The notes beneath the pieces are model-generated. The model was not told the origin of the DNA. It searched no databases and saw nothing but the letters and a program-made list of their open reading frames with translations. From Streptococcus sp. HPH0090 (GTDB taxonomy: Bacteria > Bacillota > Bacilli > Lactobacillales > Streptococcaceae), in NCBI RefSeq assembly GCF_000411475.1, contig NZ_KE150465.1:203686-267685 (forward strand): DNA of 64,000 nucleotides, read 5' to 3'. Shown here piece after piece: positions 29,646 to 38,929 of the stretch. The translations under genes and the position numbers were made by a program. Within the stretch, counting starts at the first letter, position 1, and the number at the start of each line of letters is the position of its first letter.

Positions 29646-30449
29646 TTAAAATAAGCCAAAGAGGTGCATAATAGGGAAAACTGCTAGCATAGAATCAAAA
29701 CGATCCAGTACTCCACCATGACCTGGGATAAAGAATCCTGAATCCTTGACTCCAAAATGGCGTTTCATGGCACTTTCAATCAAATCACCCAATTGACCTG
29801 CAATACTAAAGAAAATGGCAAAGAGCATCATTTTATAAATGCCATAAGGAAGGGCAACTGTGCTATCCACTAACATAAAGATGAGTGTGACAAGCATAGC
29901 AGCGATAATCCCACCAAAAGCTCCTTCAACTGATTTGTTAGGAGAAACTCTTGGAGCCAATCTTCTCTTGCCGAAATTCATTCCAACGAGATAAGCACCA
30001 CTATCTGTTGCCCACACGATACAGAGAGCCAAGAGTGCTTTATCCAAGCCAGCGATTCGAGCATCGACTAAAGCGTTGAATCCAAAGCCAACATAGAAAC
30101 TCATAGCAATTGGGAAAGCGGCATCCTCAATCGTGTAGTTTTTGCTGAAGACAGTCGCTCCAAGCATAACAAAAATTACAACACTGTATGCGACGACATT
30201 TCCATCTACGGGCAAAAAGGTCAGATAGTTTTCCAAGGGAATAGTTAGTACGAAAGTTGCTAGCAAGGTCAACAAACCCTCAGGGGTCATAGTATTTAAA
30301 CCTTTCATCTGGAGCAACTCACGAACTCCAAGCATGGCTAAAATTCCCATCACAATCTGTAGGCCAAGACCTCCAACCATCAAGAGTGGGATAAAGATAG
30401 CTAGGGCCAAAGCGGCAAATATAGTCCTCTTTATTAAGTCCTTTTTCAT
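29646..30449 (-). CDS. cdsA: Phosphatidate cytidylyltransferase
   Basis: 267 aa from the ATG at 30449, where the basic start MKKDLIKRTIF follows an AGGAACAT ribosome-site region; the longer upstream reading overlaps uppS. It makes CDP-diacylglycerol from phosphatidate and CTP. About eight membrane helices. The C-terminal signature GDLIESAMKRHFGVKDSG and PGHGGVLDRFD is diagnostic. It begins 7 bp after the uppS stop. Confidence 0.96.
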   Translation of the reverse strand: MKKDLIKRTIFAALALAIFIPLLMVGGLGLQIVMGILAMLGVRELLQMKGLNTMTPEGLLTLLATFVLTIPLENYLTFLPVDGNVVAYSVVIFVMLGATVFSKNYTIEDAAFPIAMSFYVGFGFNALVDARIAGLDKALLALCIVWATDSGAYLVGMNFGKRRLAPRVSPNKSVEGAFGGIIAAMLVTLIFMLVDSTVALPYGIYKMMLFAIFFSIAGQLGDLIESAMKRHFGVKDSGFFIPGHGGVLDRFDSMLAVFPIMHLFGLF

Positions 30450-30456
30450 AATGTTC

Positions 30457-31209
30457 CTATACTCCTCCAAATCGACGATTGCGACGGTTAAACTCTGCAA
30501 TAGCCTCCTTCAAGGCTTCCTCATCAAAGTCAGGCCACAAGACATCTGTGAAATAAAGTTCACTATAAGCTGCTTGCCAAGGCAAGAAATTACTCAAGCG
30601 AAGCTCGCCACTAGTTCGGATGATTAAATCTGGATCACGCAAGGTTTTCGGCAAATGTCCCGTAAAGAGATATTCCCCAATCAACTCTTCTGTAATATCG
30701 CCTGGATTCACCTTGGCATCCAAAACATCCTGCGCAATCAACTTGACTGCTTGTGTAATTTCAGCTCGTCCACCGTAATTAAGGGCAAAATTGAGAATCA
30801 AACCTGTGTTTAACTTGGTCAACTCTTCTGCCTTTTTCAAAGCTTCAAAAGTCTGTTTAGGCAAACGATCAGTCTCCCCAATCATTTGAATCTTCATGTT
30901 CTTTTGGTGCAACTCAGGGACATACTTATCATAAAATTCAACCGGAAGGTTCATAATAAACTTAACTTCCTGGTCTGGACGAGTCCAGTTTTCAGTTGAA
31001 AAGGCATAAACTGTCATAGCCTTGACACCCATATCACTAGCAGCAATGGCTACTGTTCTCAGAGCATCCATCCCAGCCTTATGCCCAAAGACACGTGGCT
31101 GCATGCGTTTTTTAGCCCAACGACCATTCCCATCCATGATAACTCCGATGTGAGCTGGCACTACCGCTGGTGTTTCTGTAACTTTATCTTTTTTTAAAAA
31201 TCCAAACAT
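30457..31209 (-). CDS. uppS: Undecaprenyl diphosphate synthase
   Basis: 250 aa from the ATG at 31209 (MFGFLKKDK; AGGAA upstream), not the in-frame ATG six codons earlier. This cis-prenyltransferase extends farnesyl diphosphate to C55 undecaprenyl diphosphate, the lipid carrier for cell-wall precursors. Motifs: HIGVIMDGNGRWAKKR with the catalytic Asp, YAFSTENW, LNYGGR and the C-terminal DLIIRTSGELRLSNFLPWQ. First gene of the envelope operon. Confidence 0.97.
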   Translation of the reverse strand: MFGFLKKDKVTETPAVVPAHIGVIMDGNGRWAKKRMQPRVFGHKAGMDALRTVAIAASDMGVKAMTVYAFSTENWTRPDQEVKFIMNLPVEFYDKYVPELHQKNMKIQMIGETDRLPKQTFEALKKAEELTKLNTGLILNFALNYGGRAEITQAVKLIAQDVLDAKVNPGDITEELIGEYLFTGHLPKTLRDPDLIIRTSGELRLSNFLPWQAAYSELYFTDVLWPDFDEEALKEAIAEFNRRNRRFGGV

Positions 31210-31422
31210 GATTGTATTCCTATTCAAAAATCTATCGTTTCATTATACCATATTTTTCGCATTTCTTCTAACATCTTTTCTTATTCTAAGGCGGAATTTC
31301 CTATATAACTCCTATCTTTCTAAACTAACAAGCCTTGCATTTCCTAAAGAAAGTTGATACAATAAAACATAAAGATTTATCCTTGTTCAGTCACAGGGGT
31401 TTTTTATTGAAAGGATCTTATC

Positions 31423-31818
31423 ATGTCAAAAAAACTACAACGTAAAAAACAATTAAGAAACAGCCTTCGTCGTTCAGGTGCACTTTCAAATGCTGTAAAC
31501 AAGGTTGTCGAAGAAACAAAAAAAGTTGTGAAGCATGCTGAAAAAGCAGCAAGTGAAGCAGGAAAAGCTGTCTCTAAGCAAGTAGAAAAAGCTGTAGAAG
31601 CAACTAAAGAGCAAGCCCACAAGCTTACAACTTCTGTTGAAGATTTCGCAGCTGACCTAGGTGGACTTCCACTTGACCGTGCTAAAACTTTCTACGATGA
31701 AGGGATCAAGTCTGCTGCTGACTTCAAAAACTGGACAGAAAAAGAACTCCTTGCCTTGAAAGGAATCGGTCCAGCTACTATCAAGAAATTAAAAGAAAAC
31801 GGCATCAAGTTCAAGTAA
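31423..31818 (+). CDS. Helix-hairpin-helix domain protein with charged helical N-terminus
   Basis: 131 aa. Residues 1-75 are very rich in Lys, Glu and Ala and should form a long amphipathic helix or coiled coil (VNKVVEETKKVVKHAEKAASEAGK). Residues about 85-131 form a helix-hairpin-helix-like domain ending LLALKGIGPATIKKLKENG, a non-specific DNA-binding motif. No catalytic residues are apparent. AAAGGA ribosome site upstream of the ATG. It lies just before the valine T-box on the same strand, as in pneumococcus near valS. It could be a nucleoid- or DNA-associated protein; this is inference. Confidence 0.85.
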   Translation: MSKKLQRKKQLRNSLRRSGALSNAVNKVVEETKKVVKHAEKAASEAGKAVSKQVEKAVEATKEQAHKLTTSVEDFAADLGGLPLDRAKTFYDEGIKSAADFKNWTEKELLALKGIGPATIKKLKENGIKFK

Positions 31819-31831
31819 TCTTTCTTGTCCC

Positions 31832-31860
31832 TTGCATTTCCGTCAAAAACTTGTTAAAAT
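31832..31860 (+). promoter_or_regulatory. Promoter of the valine T-box operon
   Basis: TTGCAT (31832-31837), 17-bp spacer, TAAAAT (31855-31860). Transcription should start right before the first strand of T-box stem I. Confidence 0.65.
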
Positions 31861-31862
31861 AA

Positions 31863-32080
31863 AGCCATTAGAGGTGTTTTGAGTCCCACATTTTACAGAA
31901 AGTGGCGGTGCTGAGAAGTCCACAAATGTGTCAAAACTGGTTGCTAATGGATAACAATGAAATAATAATGTCTTTTTGTTTTAAAGACGAGAGATGCGGG
32001 CATCTGCCCGAAATTGGGTGGTACCGCGGATTAAACACATTCGTCCCTGTCAGATTGATGACAGGGGCGATTTTTTTATT
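31863..32080 (+). ncRNA. T-box riboswitch, valine specific
   Basis: Stem I is closed by CCATTAG (31865-31871) with CTAATGG (31944-31950), then GTTTTGA (31876-31882) with TCAAAAC (31931-31937). The specifier loop on the 3' side (31938-31943) holds GTT (31940-31942), a valine codon, followed by the usual purine. The AG-bulge/distal loop part GGCGGTGCTGAGAAGTCC is present. The T-box sequence TGGGTGGTACCGCG is at 32015-32028; its TGGT (32019-32022) fits the ACCA end with discriminator A, as in tRNA-Val. The terminator stem GTCCCTGTCA/TGACAGGGGC (about 32042-32072) and T-run follow. Uncharged tRNA-Val should favour the antiterminator and expression of the downstream operon ending in valS. Confidence 0.93.
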
Positions 32081-32104
32081 GCGGCCTAGCAAAAGGAAGT
32101 TGTC

Positions 32105-32692
32105 ATGAAACAATCTTTTAACACCAGCAAACTTTACTTTGGTTTTCCTATCTTCATCTTAGGATATCAGGACCAGAACTTTGGGCACAATATTACGACT
32201 TGCAGTTCCTCCTATAGTCTAGGAGATTGGCTGGTCATCGGTGTTGGTGCTGAGGAAAATGCGGCAGACCAGATTAAGCATTATCAACAGTTCACTGTGA
32301 ACATCCCTGACGAAAACCTCATGCTTGAGATGGAGCAGGCTGGCTTTATCAGTCATCGGGAGAAATTGAAACACCTGGGGCTTGACTATGAGATTTCTGA
32401 ACGGACTCAGGCTCCGATTTTGGAGGCCTGTCCAGTCGTATTGGATTGCCAGGTAGATCGGATTATCGAAGAAGATGGCATCTGCCATATCTTTGCTAAG
32501 ATTCTCGAGCGACTAGCTGATCCAGAGCTCTTAGATGACAAGGGGCATTTTAAAAATGACCGTTTTGCACCGACTTACTTTATGGGGGACGGCCACCAGC
32601 GTGTTTATCGTTATCTGGACGACCGAGTCGATCCTATGGGAAGCTTCATTAAGAAAGCGAGGAAAAAAGATGACAAGAGCAACATTACCTGA
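32105..32692 (+). CDS. Flavin reductase-like (FMN-binding split barrel) protein
   Basis: 195 aa, flavin-reductase-like domain over about residues 5-165. The sequence LYFGFPIFILGYQDQNFGHNITTCSSSYSLGD fits the family N-terminus, where FMN binds; the EN...F.VNIPDENL segment is also typical. It probably uses or carries FMN, but the electron acceptor is unknown. AAAAGGAAG ribosome site. It is the first gene behind the valine T-box and overlaps the next gene's start by 23 bp. Confidence 0.87.
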   Translation: MKQSFNTSKLYFGFPIFILGYQDQNFGHNITTCSSSYSLGDWLVIGVGAEENAADQIKHYQQFTVNIPDENLMLEMEQAGFISHREKLKHLGLDYEISERTQAPILEACPVVLDCQVDRIIEEDGICHIFAKILERLADPELLDDKGHFKNDRFAPTYFMGDGHQRVYRYLDDRVDPMGSFIKKARKKDDKSNIT

Positions 32693-33239
32693 ACGAACCG
32701 AAACGGAGCGACTGATCTTACGAGTCCGTACAGTAGCGGATGCTGAGGATATTTACACCTACGCTAGTCTCCCAGAAGTTTCTTACCCAGCAGGCTTTCC
32801 ACCCGTCAAGACCTTGGAAGATGAGATTTATTACCTAGAGCATATCCTTCCTGAGCGCAATGAAAAGGACAATCTTCCAGCAGGTTACGGCATTGTGGTT
32901 AAAGGAACTGATACAATCATCGGCTCTGTTGATTTCAACCATCGCCACGAAGACGATGTGCTGGAGATTGGCTATACCTTGCACCCAGACTATTGGGGTC
33001 GAGGCTATGTACCCGAAGCGGCACGTACCTTGATTGACCTAGCTTTTAAAGAATTGAGGCTTCACAAGGTAGAACTGTCTTGCTTTGGCTACAATGTCCA
33101 AAGTCAACGAGTCGCAGAGAAGCTTGGCTTCACTCTAGAAGCTCGCATAAGAGACCGCAAAGATGCCCAAGGCAATCGCTGTGATGATTTGAGATATGGC
33201 TTGCTGAAGAGTGAGTGGGAAACTAAAGGTCAACATTAA
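32670..33239 (+). CDS. GNAT family N-acetyltransferase (RimJ/RimL-like)
   Basis: 189 aa from ATG 32670 with GAGGAAAAAAG upstream; the longer reading frame before it lies in the flavin reductase gene. [21 protein letters not shown] is the typical start of the RimJ/RimL group; [26 protein letters not shown] holds the acetyl-CoA loop; [21 protein letters not shown] closes the fold. The substrate is unknown. It sits between the T-box-controlled flavin reductase and valS and shares their transcript. Confidence 0.9.
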   Translation: MTRATLPERTETERLILRVRTVADAEDIYTYASLPEVSYPAGFPPVKTLEDEIYYLEHILPERNEKDNLPAGYGIVVKGTDTIIGSVDFNHRHEDDVLEIGYTLHPDYWGRGYVPEAARTLIDLAFKELRLHKVELSCFGYNVQSQRVAEKLGFTLEARIRDRKDAQGNRCDDLRYGLLKSEWETKGQH

Positions 33240-33268
33240 AAATAGAAATAACTAGAAAGGACACACAC

Positions 33269-35920
33269 ATGTCTAAAGAACTTTCACCTAAATACAATCC
33301 AGCCGAGGTTGAGGCTGGTCGTTACCAAAAATGGCTTGACGAAGATGTTTTCAAGCCTTCAGGCGATAAAAAGGCTAAGCCTTATTCAATCGTTATTCCA
33401 CCACCAAACGTAACTGGAAAACTCCACCTCGGTCACGCTTGGGATACGACTCTCCAAGATATCATCATCCGTCAAAAACGTATGCAAGGCTTTGATACGC
33501 TTTGGCTTCCAGGGATGGACCACGCAGGGATTGCGACTCAGGCTAAGGTTGAGGAGCGCTTGCGTGGTGAGGGCATCAGCCGTTATGACCTCGGTCGTGA
33601 AAAATTCCTCGAGAAAGTCTGGGAATGGAAAGACGAATATGCCACTACCATCAAGGAACAATGGGGCAAGATGGGGCTTTCTGTAGACTACTCTCGCGAG
33701 CGTTTCACCCTTGACGAAGGTTTGTCAAAAGCCGTTCGTAAGGTCTTTGTGGACCTTTACAAGAAAGGCTGGATCTACCGTGGTGAATTTATCATCAACT
33801 GGGACCCAGCAGCTCGCACAGCCCTTTCTGATATCGAGGTGATTCACAAGGATGTTGAAGGTGCCTTCTACCACATGAACTACATGCTGGAAGACGGCTC
33901 ACGCGCTCTTGAAGTTGCGACAACTCGTCCTGAGACCATGTTTGGGGACGTTGCGGTTGCAGTCAATCCAGAAGACCCACGCTACAAAGACTTGATTGGT
34001 AAAAACGTCGTCCTTCCTATCGCTAATAAACTCATCCCTATCGTTGGAGATGAGCACGCGGATCCTGAGTTTGGGACTGGTGTCGTGAAAATCACGCCTG
34101 CCCACGATCCAAACGACTTCTTGGTTGGTCAACGCCACAACTTGCCACAAGTAAACGTTATGAACGATGACGGAACTATGAATGACTTGGCCTTCGAATT
34201 TGCAGGCATGGACCGTTTTGAAGCTCGTAAGGCAGTCGTTGCTAAATTGGAAGAAATCGGTGCTCTCGTCAAAATCGAAAAACGTGTCCACAGTGTTGGT
34301 CACTCAGAACGTACAGGTGTCGTGGTTGAGCCACGCTTGTCTACTCAATGGTTTGTGAAGATGGACCAATTGGCTAAAAATGCGATTGCCAACCAAGATA
34401 CAGACGACAAGGTAGAATTCTACCCACCTCGTTTCAACGATACCTTCCTCCAATGGATGGAAAATGTTCACGACTGGGTAATCTCTCGTCAGCTCTGGTG
34501 GGGTCACCAAATCCCTGCTTGGTACAATGCTGAGGGTGAAATGTACGTCGGTGAAGAAGCTCCTGAAGGTGACGGATGGACTCAGGACGAAGACGTCTTG
34601 GACACTTGGTTCAGTTCTGCCCTTTGGCCATTCTCAACTATGGGCTGGCCGGATGTCGACTCAGAAGACTTCAAGCGCTACTTCCCAACTTCAACCTTGG
34701 TAACAGGTTACGACATCATCTTCTTCTGGGTGTCTCGTATGATCTTCCAATCCTTGGAATTCACTGGCCGTCAGCCATTCCAAAACGTCCTTATCCACGG
34801 TCTTATTCGTGACGAGCAAGGACGCAAGATGTCGAAATCCCTCGGTAACGGAATTGACCCGATGGATGTCATCGAGAAATACGGTGCCGATGCCCTTCGT
34901 TGGTTCCTTTCAAACGGTTCTGCACCAGGGCAAGACGTACGCTTCTCTTATGAGAAAATGGATGCTTCATGGAACTTCATTAACAAGATCTGGAACATCT
35001 CTCGCTACATCCTCATGAACAATGAAGGCTTGACCCTTGAGCAAGCAACTGCCAATGTGGAAAAAGTTGTTAACAAGGAAGCTGGAAATGTCACAGACCG
35101 CTGGATTCTCCACAACCTCAACGAAACGATTGGTAAGGTCACTGAAAACTTTGACAAATTTGAGTTTGGTGTCGCTGGCCACATCCTCTACAACTTCATC
35201 TGGGATGAGTTTGCGGACTGGTACGTTGAGTTGACTAAGGAAGTCCTTTATAGCGATAACGAAGAAGAGAAAGTCATCACACGTTCTGTTCTCCTTTATA
35301 CTTTGGACAAGATCCTTCGTCTCCTTCACCCAATCATGCCATTTGTGACAGAGGAAATTTTTGGTCAAATCTCAGAAGGCTCTATCGTTACAGCAGAATA
35401 CCCTACTGTTAACCCAGCCTTTGAAGACCTTGCTGCTCACACGGGTGTAGAAAGCCTTAAAGACTTGATTCGTGCTGTTCGTAATGCGCGTGCAGAAGTA
35501 AACGTAGCACCTAGCAAGCCAATCACCATCCTTGTTAAAACTAGCGATAGCGACTTGGAAGCCTTCTTTAACAGCAATGTCAACTACATCAAACGCTTCA
35601 CAAATCCAGAACACCTGGAAATCTCATCAAATATCCCTGCACCTGAACTCGCTATGTCAAGCGTCATCACTGGAGCAGAAATCTACTTGCCACTCGCAGA
35701 CCTCCTCAATGTCGAAGAAGAACTGACTCGTCTCGACAAGGAATTAGCTAAATGGCAAAAAGAACTGGACATGGTCGGCAAGAAACTCTCTAACGAACGT
35801 TTCGTAGCCAACGCCAAACCAGAAGTCGTCCAAAAAGAACGCGATAAACAAGCCGACTACCAAGCGAAATACGATGCGACAGTCGCACGTATTGATGAGA
35901 TGAAGAAGTTAGTGAAATAA
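33269..35920 (+). CDS. valS: Valyl-tRNA synthetase
   Basis: 883 aa, class I synthetase that charges tRNA-Val. HIGH-type motif in [15 protein letters not shown] (about residues 46-60). The CP1 editing domain contains [11 protein letters not shown], which removes threonine mischarged to tRNA-Val. [12 protein letters not shown] lies near residue 520-531. Anticodon domain, then a C-terminal coiled coil (about 815-883). AGAAAGGA ribosome site. It is the third gene of the operon governed by the valine T-box, and a terminator follows. Confidence 0.98.
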   Translation: MSKELSPKYNPAEVEAGRYQKWLDEDVFKPSGDKKAKPYSIVIPPPNVTGKLHLGHAWDTTLQDIIIRQKRMQGFDTLWLPGMDHAGIATQAKVEERLRGEGISRYDLGREKFLEKVWEWKDEYATTIKEQWGKMGLSVDYSRERFTLDEGLSKAVRKVFVDLYKKGWIYRGEFIINWDPAARTALSDIEVIHKDVEGAFYHMNYMLEDGSRALEVATTRPETMFGDVAVAVNPEDPRYKDLIGKNVVLPIANKLIPIVGDEHADPEFGTGVVKITPAHDPNDFLVGQRHNLPQVNVMNDDGTMNDLAFEFAGMDRFEARKAVVAKLEEIGALVKIEKRVHSVGHSERTGVVVEPRLSTQWFVKMDQLAKNAIANQDTDDKVEFYPPRFNDTFLQWMENVHDWVISRQLWWGHQIPAWYNAEGEMYVGEEAPEGDGWTQDEDVLDTWFSSALWPFSTMGWPDVDSEDFKRYFPTSTLVTGYDIIFFWVSRMIFQSLEFTGRQPFQNVLIHGLIRDEQGRKMSKSLGNGIDPMDVIEKYGADALRWFLSNGSAPGQDVRFSYEKMDASWNFINKIWNISRYILMNNEGLTLEQATANVEKVVNKEAGNVTDRWILHNLNETIGKVTENFDKFEFGVAGHILYNFIWDEFADWYVELTKEVLYSDNEEEKVITRSVLLYTLDKILRLLHPIMPFVTEEIFGQISEGSIVTAEYPTVNPAFEDLAAHTGVESLKDLIRAVRNARAEVNVAPSKPITILVKTSDSDLEAFFNSNVNYIKRFTNPEHLEISSNIPAPELAMSSVITGAEIYLPLADLLNVEEELTRLDKELAKWQKELDMVGKKLSNERFVANAKPEVVQKERDKQADYQAKYDATVARIDEMKKLVK

Positions 35921-35925
35921 TGTTA

Positions 35926-35955
35926 AAAAACCTAACCCTATCGGGTTGGGTTTTA
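35926..35955 (+). terminator. Terminator of the valS operon
   Basis: AACCTAACCC and GGGTTGGGTT pair around TATC, followed by a short T-run. It marks the left border of the methyltransferase island. Confidence 0.7.
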
Positions 35956-35965
35956 CATTTGATAA

Positions 35966-35974
35966 TGTTATAAT
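35966..35974 (+). promoter_or_regulatory. Extended -10 promoter of the methyltransferase/OLD-like operon
   Basis: TGTTATAAT (hexamer 35969-35974) with TTTACA further upstream at non-standard spacing. AGGAG (35991-35995) and ATG 36002 follow. Confidence 0.5.
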
Positions 35975-36001
35975 GAAAATAAGAAACTTTAGGAGAATAT
36001 T

Positions 36002-37093
36002 ATGGGGAAAATTGTTGCTATTGATTTATTTAGCGGTGCAGGTGGCACTACCAGCGGACTTAAAAAATCAGGTATAAATGTTCAAGTTGCTGTTGAAATT
36101 GATTCTGTAGCAGTTAAAACTTATAAACTAAATAATCCTGAAGTCTATGTTATAGATAAAGATATCAAATTAGTATCAGGAGATGAAATAAAACAGCATC
36201 TTAATGTTGGTTTAGGCGATAAATTAATGCTAGTAGCATGTCCACCATGTCAAGGATTTTCGACTATTGGTACCAATAATGAAAATGATGAGAGAAATCA
36301 ACTTGTTTTTCAATTTCTTAGATTGATTAATGAATTGAATCCTGATTTTTTATTAATGGAAAATGTTGTGGGTATGACTAGAACAAGAAATGAAAAAATA
36401 TTTAAAAAGTTTTTGAAATCAATTGATAATAATTATTGTGTTATCTATGATATTTTAAATACAGCTGATTACGGAGTACCACAAACAAGAAAAAGATTAG
36501 TACTACATGGATTTAGAAAAGAAATTCTTGATAACTCAAGTTTAACTTTGGGGCTACCTTGCAAAACTCATTCAAATATACCAGAATTAGGCCTTCTTCC
36601 ATGGATTAATGCAGATATAATAATGGACTTACCTCCAATTGAAGGTGGTGAAGAATATATTGGAGAAGGCATCTATAATCATGTTGCAAATAAACTATCT
36701 AATTTAAATATTGAGAGAATTATTCATATTAGAAATAACGGAGGAAGTAGAACCTCTTTGCCAGAATCTTTAGAATTAAATTGTCATAAAAATCGTTCGG
36801 GTCATAGTGACGTATATGGAATATTAGATATCAACAAACCTTCCATTACTATTACGGGAGGATGCATGTCATATTCAAAAGGTAGATTTGGGCACCCAAC
36901 TCAAAATAGAGCTTTAAGTGCAAGAGAGGCAGCAAGATTACAGTCTTTTGATGATGACTATATTTTTGTTGGAAATAGAGGTCAATTAGCTAAGCAAATT
37001 GGTAATGCAGTTCCAGTGAAATTAGCTCAAGCTAGTGGAAATTATTTTATGTCAGTTTATAGGGAGATAGCAAATGGACAATCAGATAATTAA
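36002..37093 (+). CDS. C5-cytosine DNA methyltransferase (island copy 1)
   Basis: 363 aa. All conserved motifs are present: I, DLFSGAGG (8-15, SAM site); IV, PPCQ with catalytic Cys83; VI, ENV (120-122); VIII, QTRKR (161-165); IX, ALSAREAARLQ (305-315); X, GNAVPV (334-339). It should methylate C5 of cytosine in a specific site; the target-recognition region (about 190-295) gives no readable specificity. The gene is strongly AT-rich with many ATA, AGA and AAA codons, unlike valS or the next methyltransferase, which points to recent transfer. Its last 20 bp overlap the start of the ATPase gene, so the two are very likely a functional pair. Confidence 0.95.
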   Translation: MGKIVAIDLFSGAGGTTSGLKKSGINVQVAVEIDSVAVKTYKLNNPEVYVIDKDIKLVSGDEIKQHLNVGLGDKLMLVACPPCQGFSTIGTNNENDERNQLVFQFLRLINELNPDFLLMENVVGMTRTRNEKIFKKFLKSIDNNYCVIYDILNTADYGVPQTRKRLVLHGFRKEILDNSSLTLGLPCKTHSNIPELGLLPWINADIIMDLPPIEGGEEYIGEGIYNHVANKLSNLNIERIIHIRNNGGSRTSLPESLELNCHKNRSGHSDVYGILDINKPSITITGGCMSYSKGRFGHPTQNRALSAREAARLQSFDDDYIFVGNRGQLAKQIGNAVPVKLAQASGNYFMSVYREIANGQSDN

Positions 37094-38906
37094 GAATTTA
37101 GAAGGAATAGCTAAAAAATTTTCTAATAATAAAAATGAATTTTATCCTTATATTGATTATATACGATTTCCTCATTACAAGAGTTTATCATTAAATTCAA
37201 AAATAAATTTTGACTTCCCTATTACTTTATTGGTTGGTAAAAATGGAGTGAATAAAACTTCAATTCTACAAGCCCTATACGGCTCTCCAGCCAATAAAAG
37301 TGTGTCTGAATATTGGTTTAGTACAAATGTTGATTATATCGATGAAGGGGAAGGAAAACAATGTTTAATCTATTCATATTTCAATGAAAAGGCATCCAGA
37401 AGTGTAGAGGTGCTTAAGGGACGCTCTGGTACAGCAAAGGGATTAGATTATTGGGAACCATATGCTCCTCAAAAACAATACGGTATGGAAAAATTACTAA
37501 AAAATGAATATATAGGAAGTTCTTCGACAGATAGATGGGATGGAATTGAAAAAAATGTGGTCTTTTGTGACTGTAAAGAATATGTTTCTGCTTTTGATTT
37601 GTTTTTCTATCATTATAATTTTAAAAAAATTTCTACACAACGCAGTAAACAAGACTTTATTAGATTAAGATCTAAACCAGTTGCTGATATTTTAAAGAAT
37701 AACACAACTAGCTATACAAGGTATAAGAAGGAAATGGTTATAGATAATGTCAAAGTTAATGATAAAGTTTGTGAAATCATTAGTGAAATAATGGATGAGT
37801 CTTATACTGATATTCAAATCTTAACTCATAGGTTATATTCAAAAGGCGATGGTATAAAAGCTTCTAAAACAATCTGGATGAAAAAATCTGGGCGGGAATA
37901 CTCTGAAGCGTTTGCAGGAACGGGTGAGGCTAGAATAATTTTATTAGTAAATGATATTATCAATGCTAAATCAAATTCATTAATTTTAATAGATGAACCT
38001 GAAATCTCACTTCATCCGAGTGCAATTTATAAATTTAAAGAATTTTTACTTCAAGAATGTTCAGAGAAAAAACATCAAATCATTATTACTACACATTCCA
38101 CACAACTTATTAAGGATTTTCCTAGAGAAGCTGTGAAGCTTTTAGTGAGAAATGGAGGAAAGGTAGATATTATCGAAAACATTGACTATCAAGATGCATT
38201 CTTTGAATTAGGTGATGTGTATGATGATAAAAAGATGATTTATGTTGAGGATAGATTAGCTAAATATATTTTAGATTTTGTTATTTCTCATTCAGGTAGT
38301 GAGAATCTTAAAAAGAATTTAATTGTAAGATATATCCCAGGTGGAGCAAATCAAATAATTAGCAATCATATTTTGAATTCATCATTTCTGGATTCCAATA
38401 ATCATTATTTTTGGCTTGATGGAGATCAAAATACTAAGGTAAGTGAATCAGATGTTTTAAAGAGTTATCTTAAAAATGGTGTTGTTATATCAGATAAAAT
38501 TCCTGAAGCAGACAATGGAAATCTTGATAAAATTATCCGAGAGATAACAGGATGTTCAATTAAATTCAAAGTTTCAGGAAACAAAGGTAAAATAAATGAT
38601 ACTGAATTAATTGATAAACAAAGAAATTTTATAAATTTTTGGTCTAAATATGTCTCTTATCTTCCATTCATAACCCCAGAAGCTTATTTGGCTAGATTAT
38701 GCGATAAAATTGAAAAAGACAATTATGACTTTTCTAATGATCAAAATGGGAAAGAATACTTTAAAAAGAGAGCTCAAAAAGAATTGGGATTAGAAGACAT
38801 AAAATCAGATGATATCTTTCAAGAACAGAGAAGAGCTACCTCAAAGATACTAAAAGATTCTGATATGTTTTCAAAAATTAAAGACCAATTAGAAAAACTA
38901 TTTTAA
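37074..38906 (+). CDS. OLD-like ATPase with putative TOPRIM domain, coupled to a DNA methyltransferase
   Basis: 610 aa; AGGGAG (37061-37066) and the ATG lie inside the methyltransferase gene. N-terminal ABC-type ATPase: Walker A GKNGVNKT (55-62) with Asn60 in place of the usual Gly, signature-like AGTGE (281-285), Walker B LILIDEPE (303-310), H-loop His341 in TTHS. The C-terminal half has a TOPRIM-like pattern: MIYVEDRLAKYIL with Glu392, then FWLDGDQN with Asp449-x-Asp451. This order is that of OLD-family nucleases (as in GajA or OLD). By inference it is the restriction or effector partner that spares DNA methylated by the overlapping methyltransferase. A non-nucleolytic DNA-sensing role is an alternative. 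AT-rich like its partner. Confidence 0.85.
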   Translation: MDNQIIKNLEGIAKKFSNNKNEFYPYIDYIRFPHYKSLSLNSKINFDFPITLLVGKNGVNKTSILQALYGSPANKSVSEYWFSTNVDYIDEGEGKQCLIYSYFNEKASRSVEVLKGRSGTAKGLDYWEPYAPQKQYGMEKLLKNEYIGSSSTDRWDGIEKNVVFCDCKEYVSAFDLFFYHYNFKKISTQRSKQDFIRLRSKPVADILKNNTTSYTRYKKEMVIDNVKVNDKVCEIISEIMDESYTDIQILTHRLYSKGDGIKASKTIWMKKSGREYSEAFAGTGEARIILLVNDIINAKSNSLILIDEPEISLHPSAIYKFKEFLLQECSEKKHQIIITTHSTQLIKDFPREAVKLLVRNGGKVDIIENIDYQDAFFELGDVYDDKKMIYVEDRLAKYILDFVISHSGSENLKKNLIVRYIPGGANQIISNHILNSSFLDSNNHYFWLDGDQNTKVSESDVLKSYLKNGVVISDKIPEADNGNLDKIIREITGCSIKFKVSGNKGKINDTELIDKQRNFINFWSKYVSYLPFITPEAYLARLCDKIEKDNYDFSNDQNGKEYFKKRAQKELGLEDIKSDDIFQEQRRATSKILKDSDMFSKIKDQLEKLF

Positions 38907-38929
38907 CATTTTAGAAAGCAGGTTACTAC

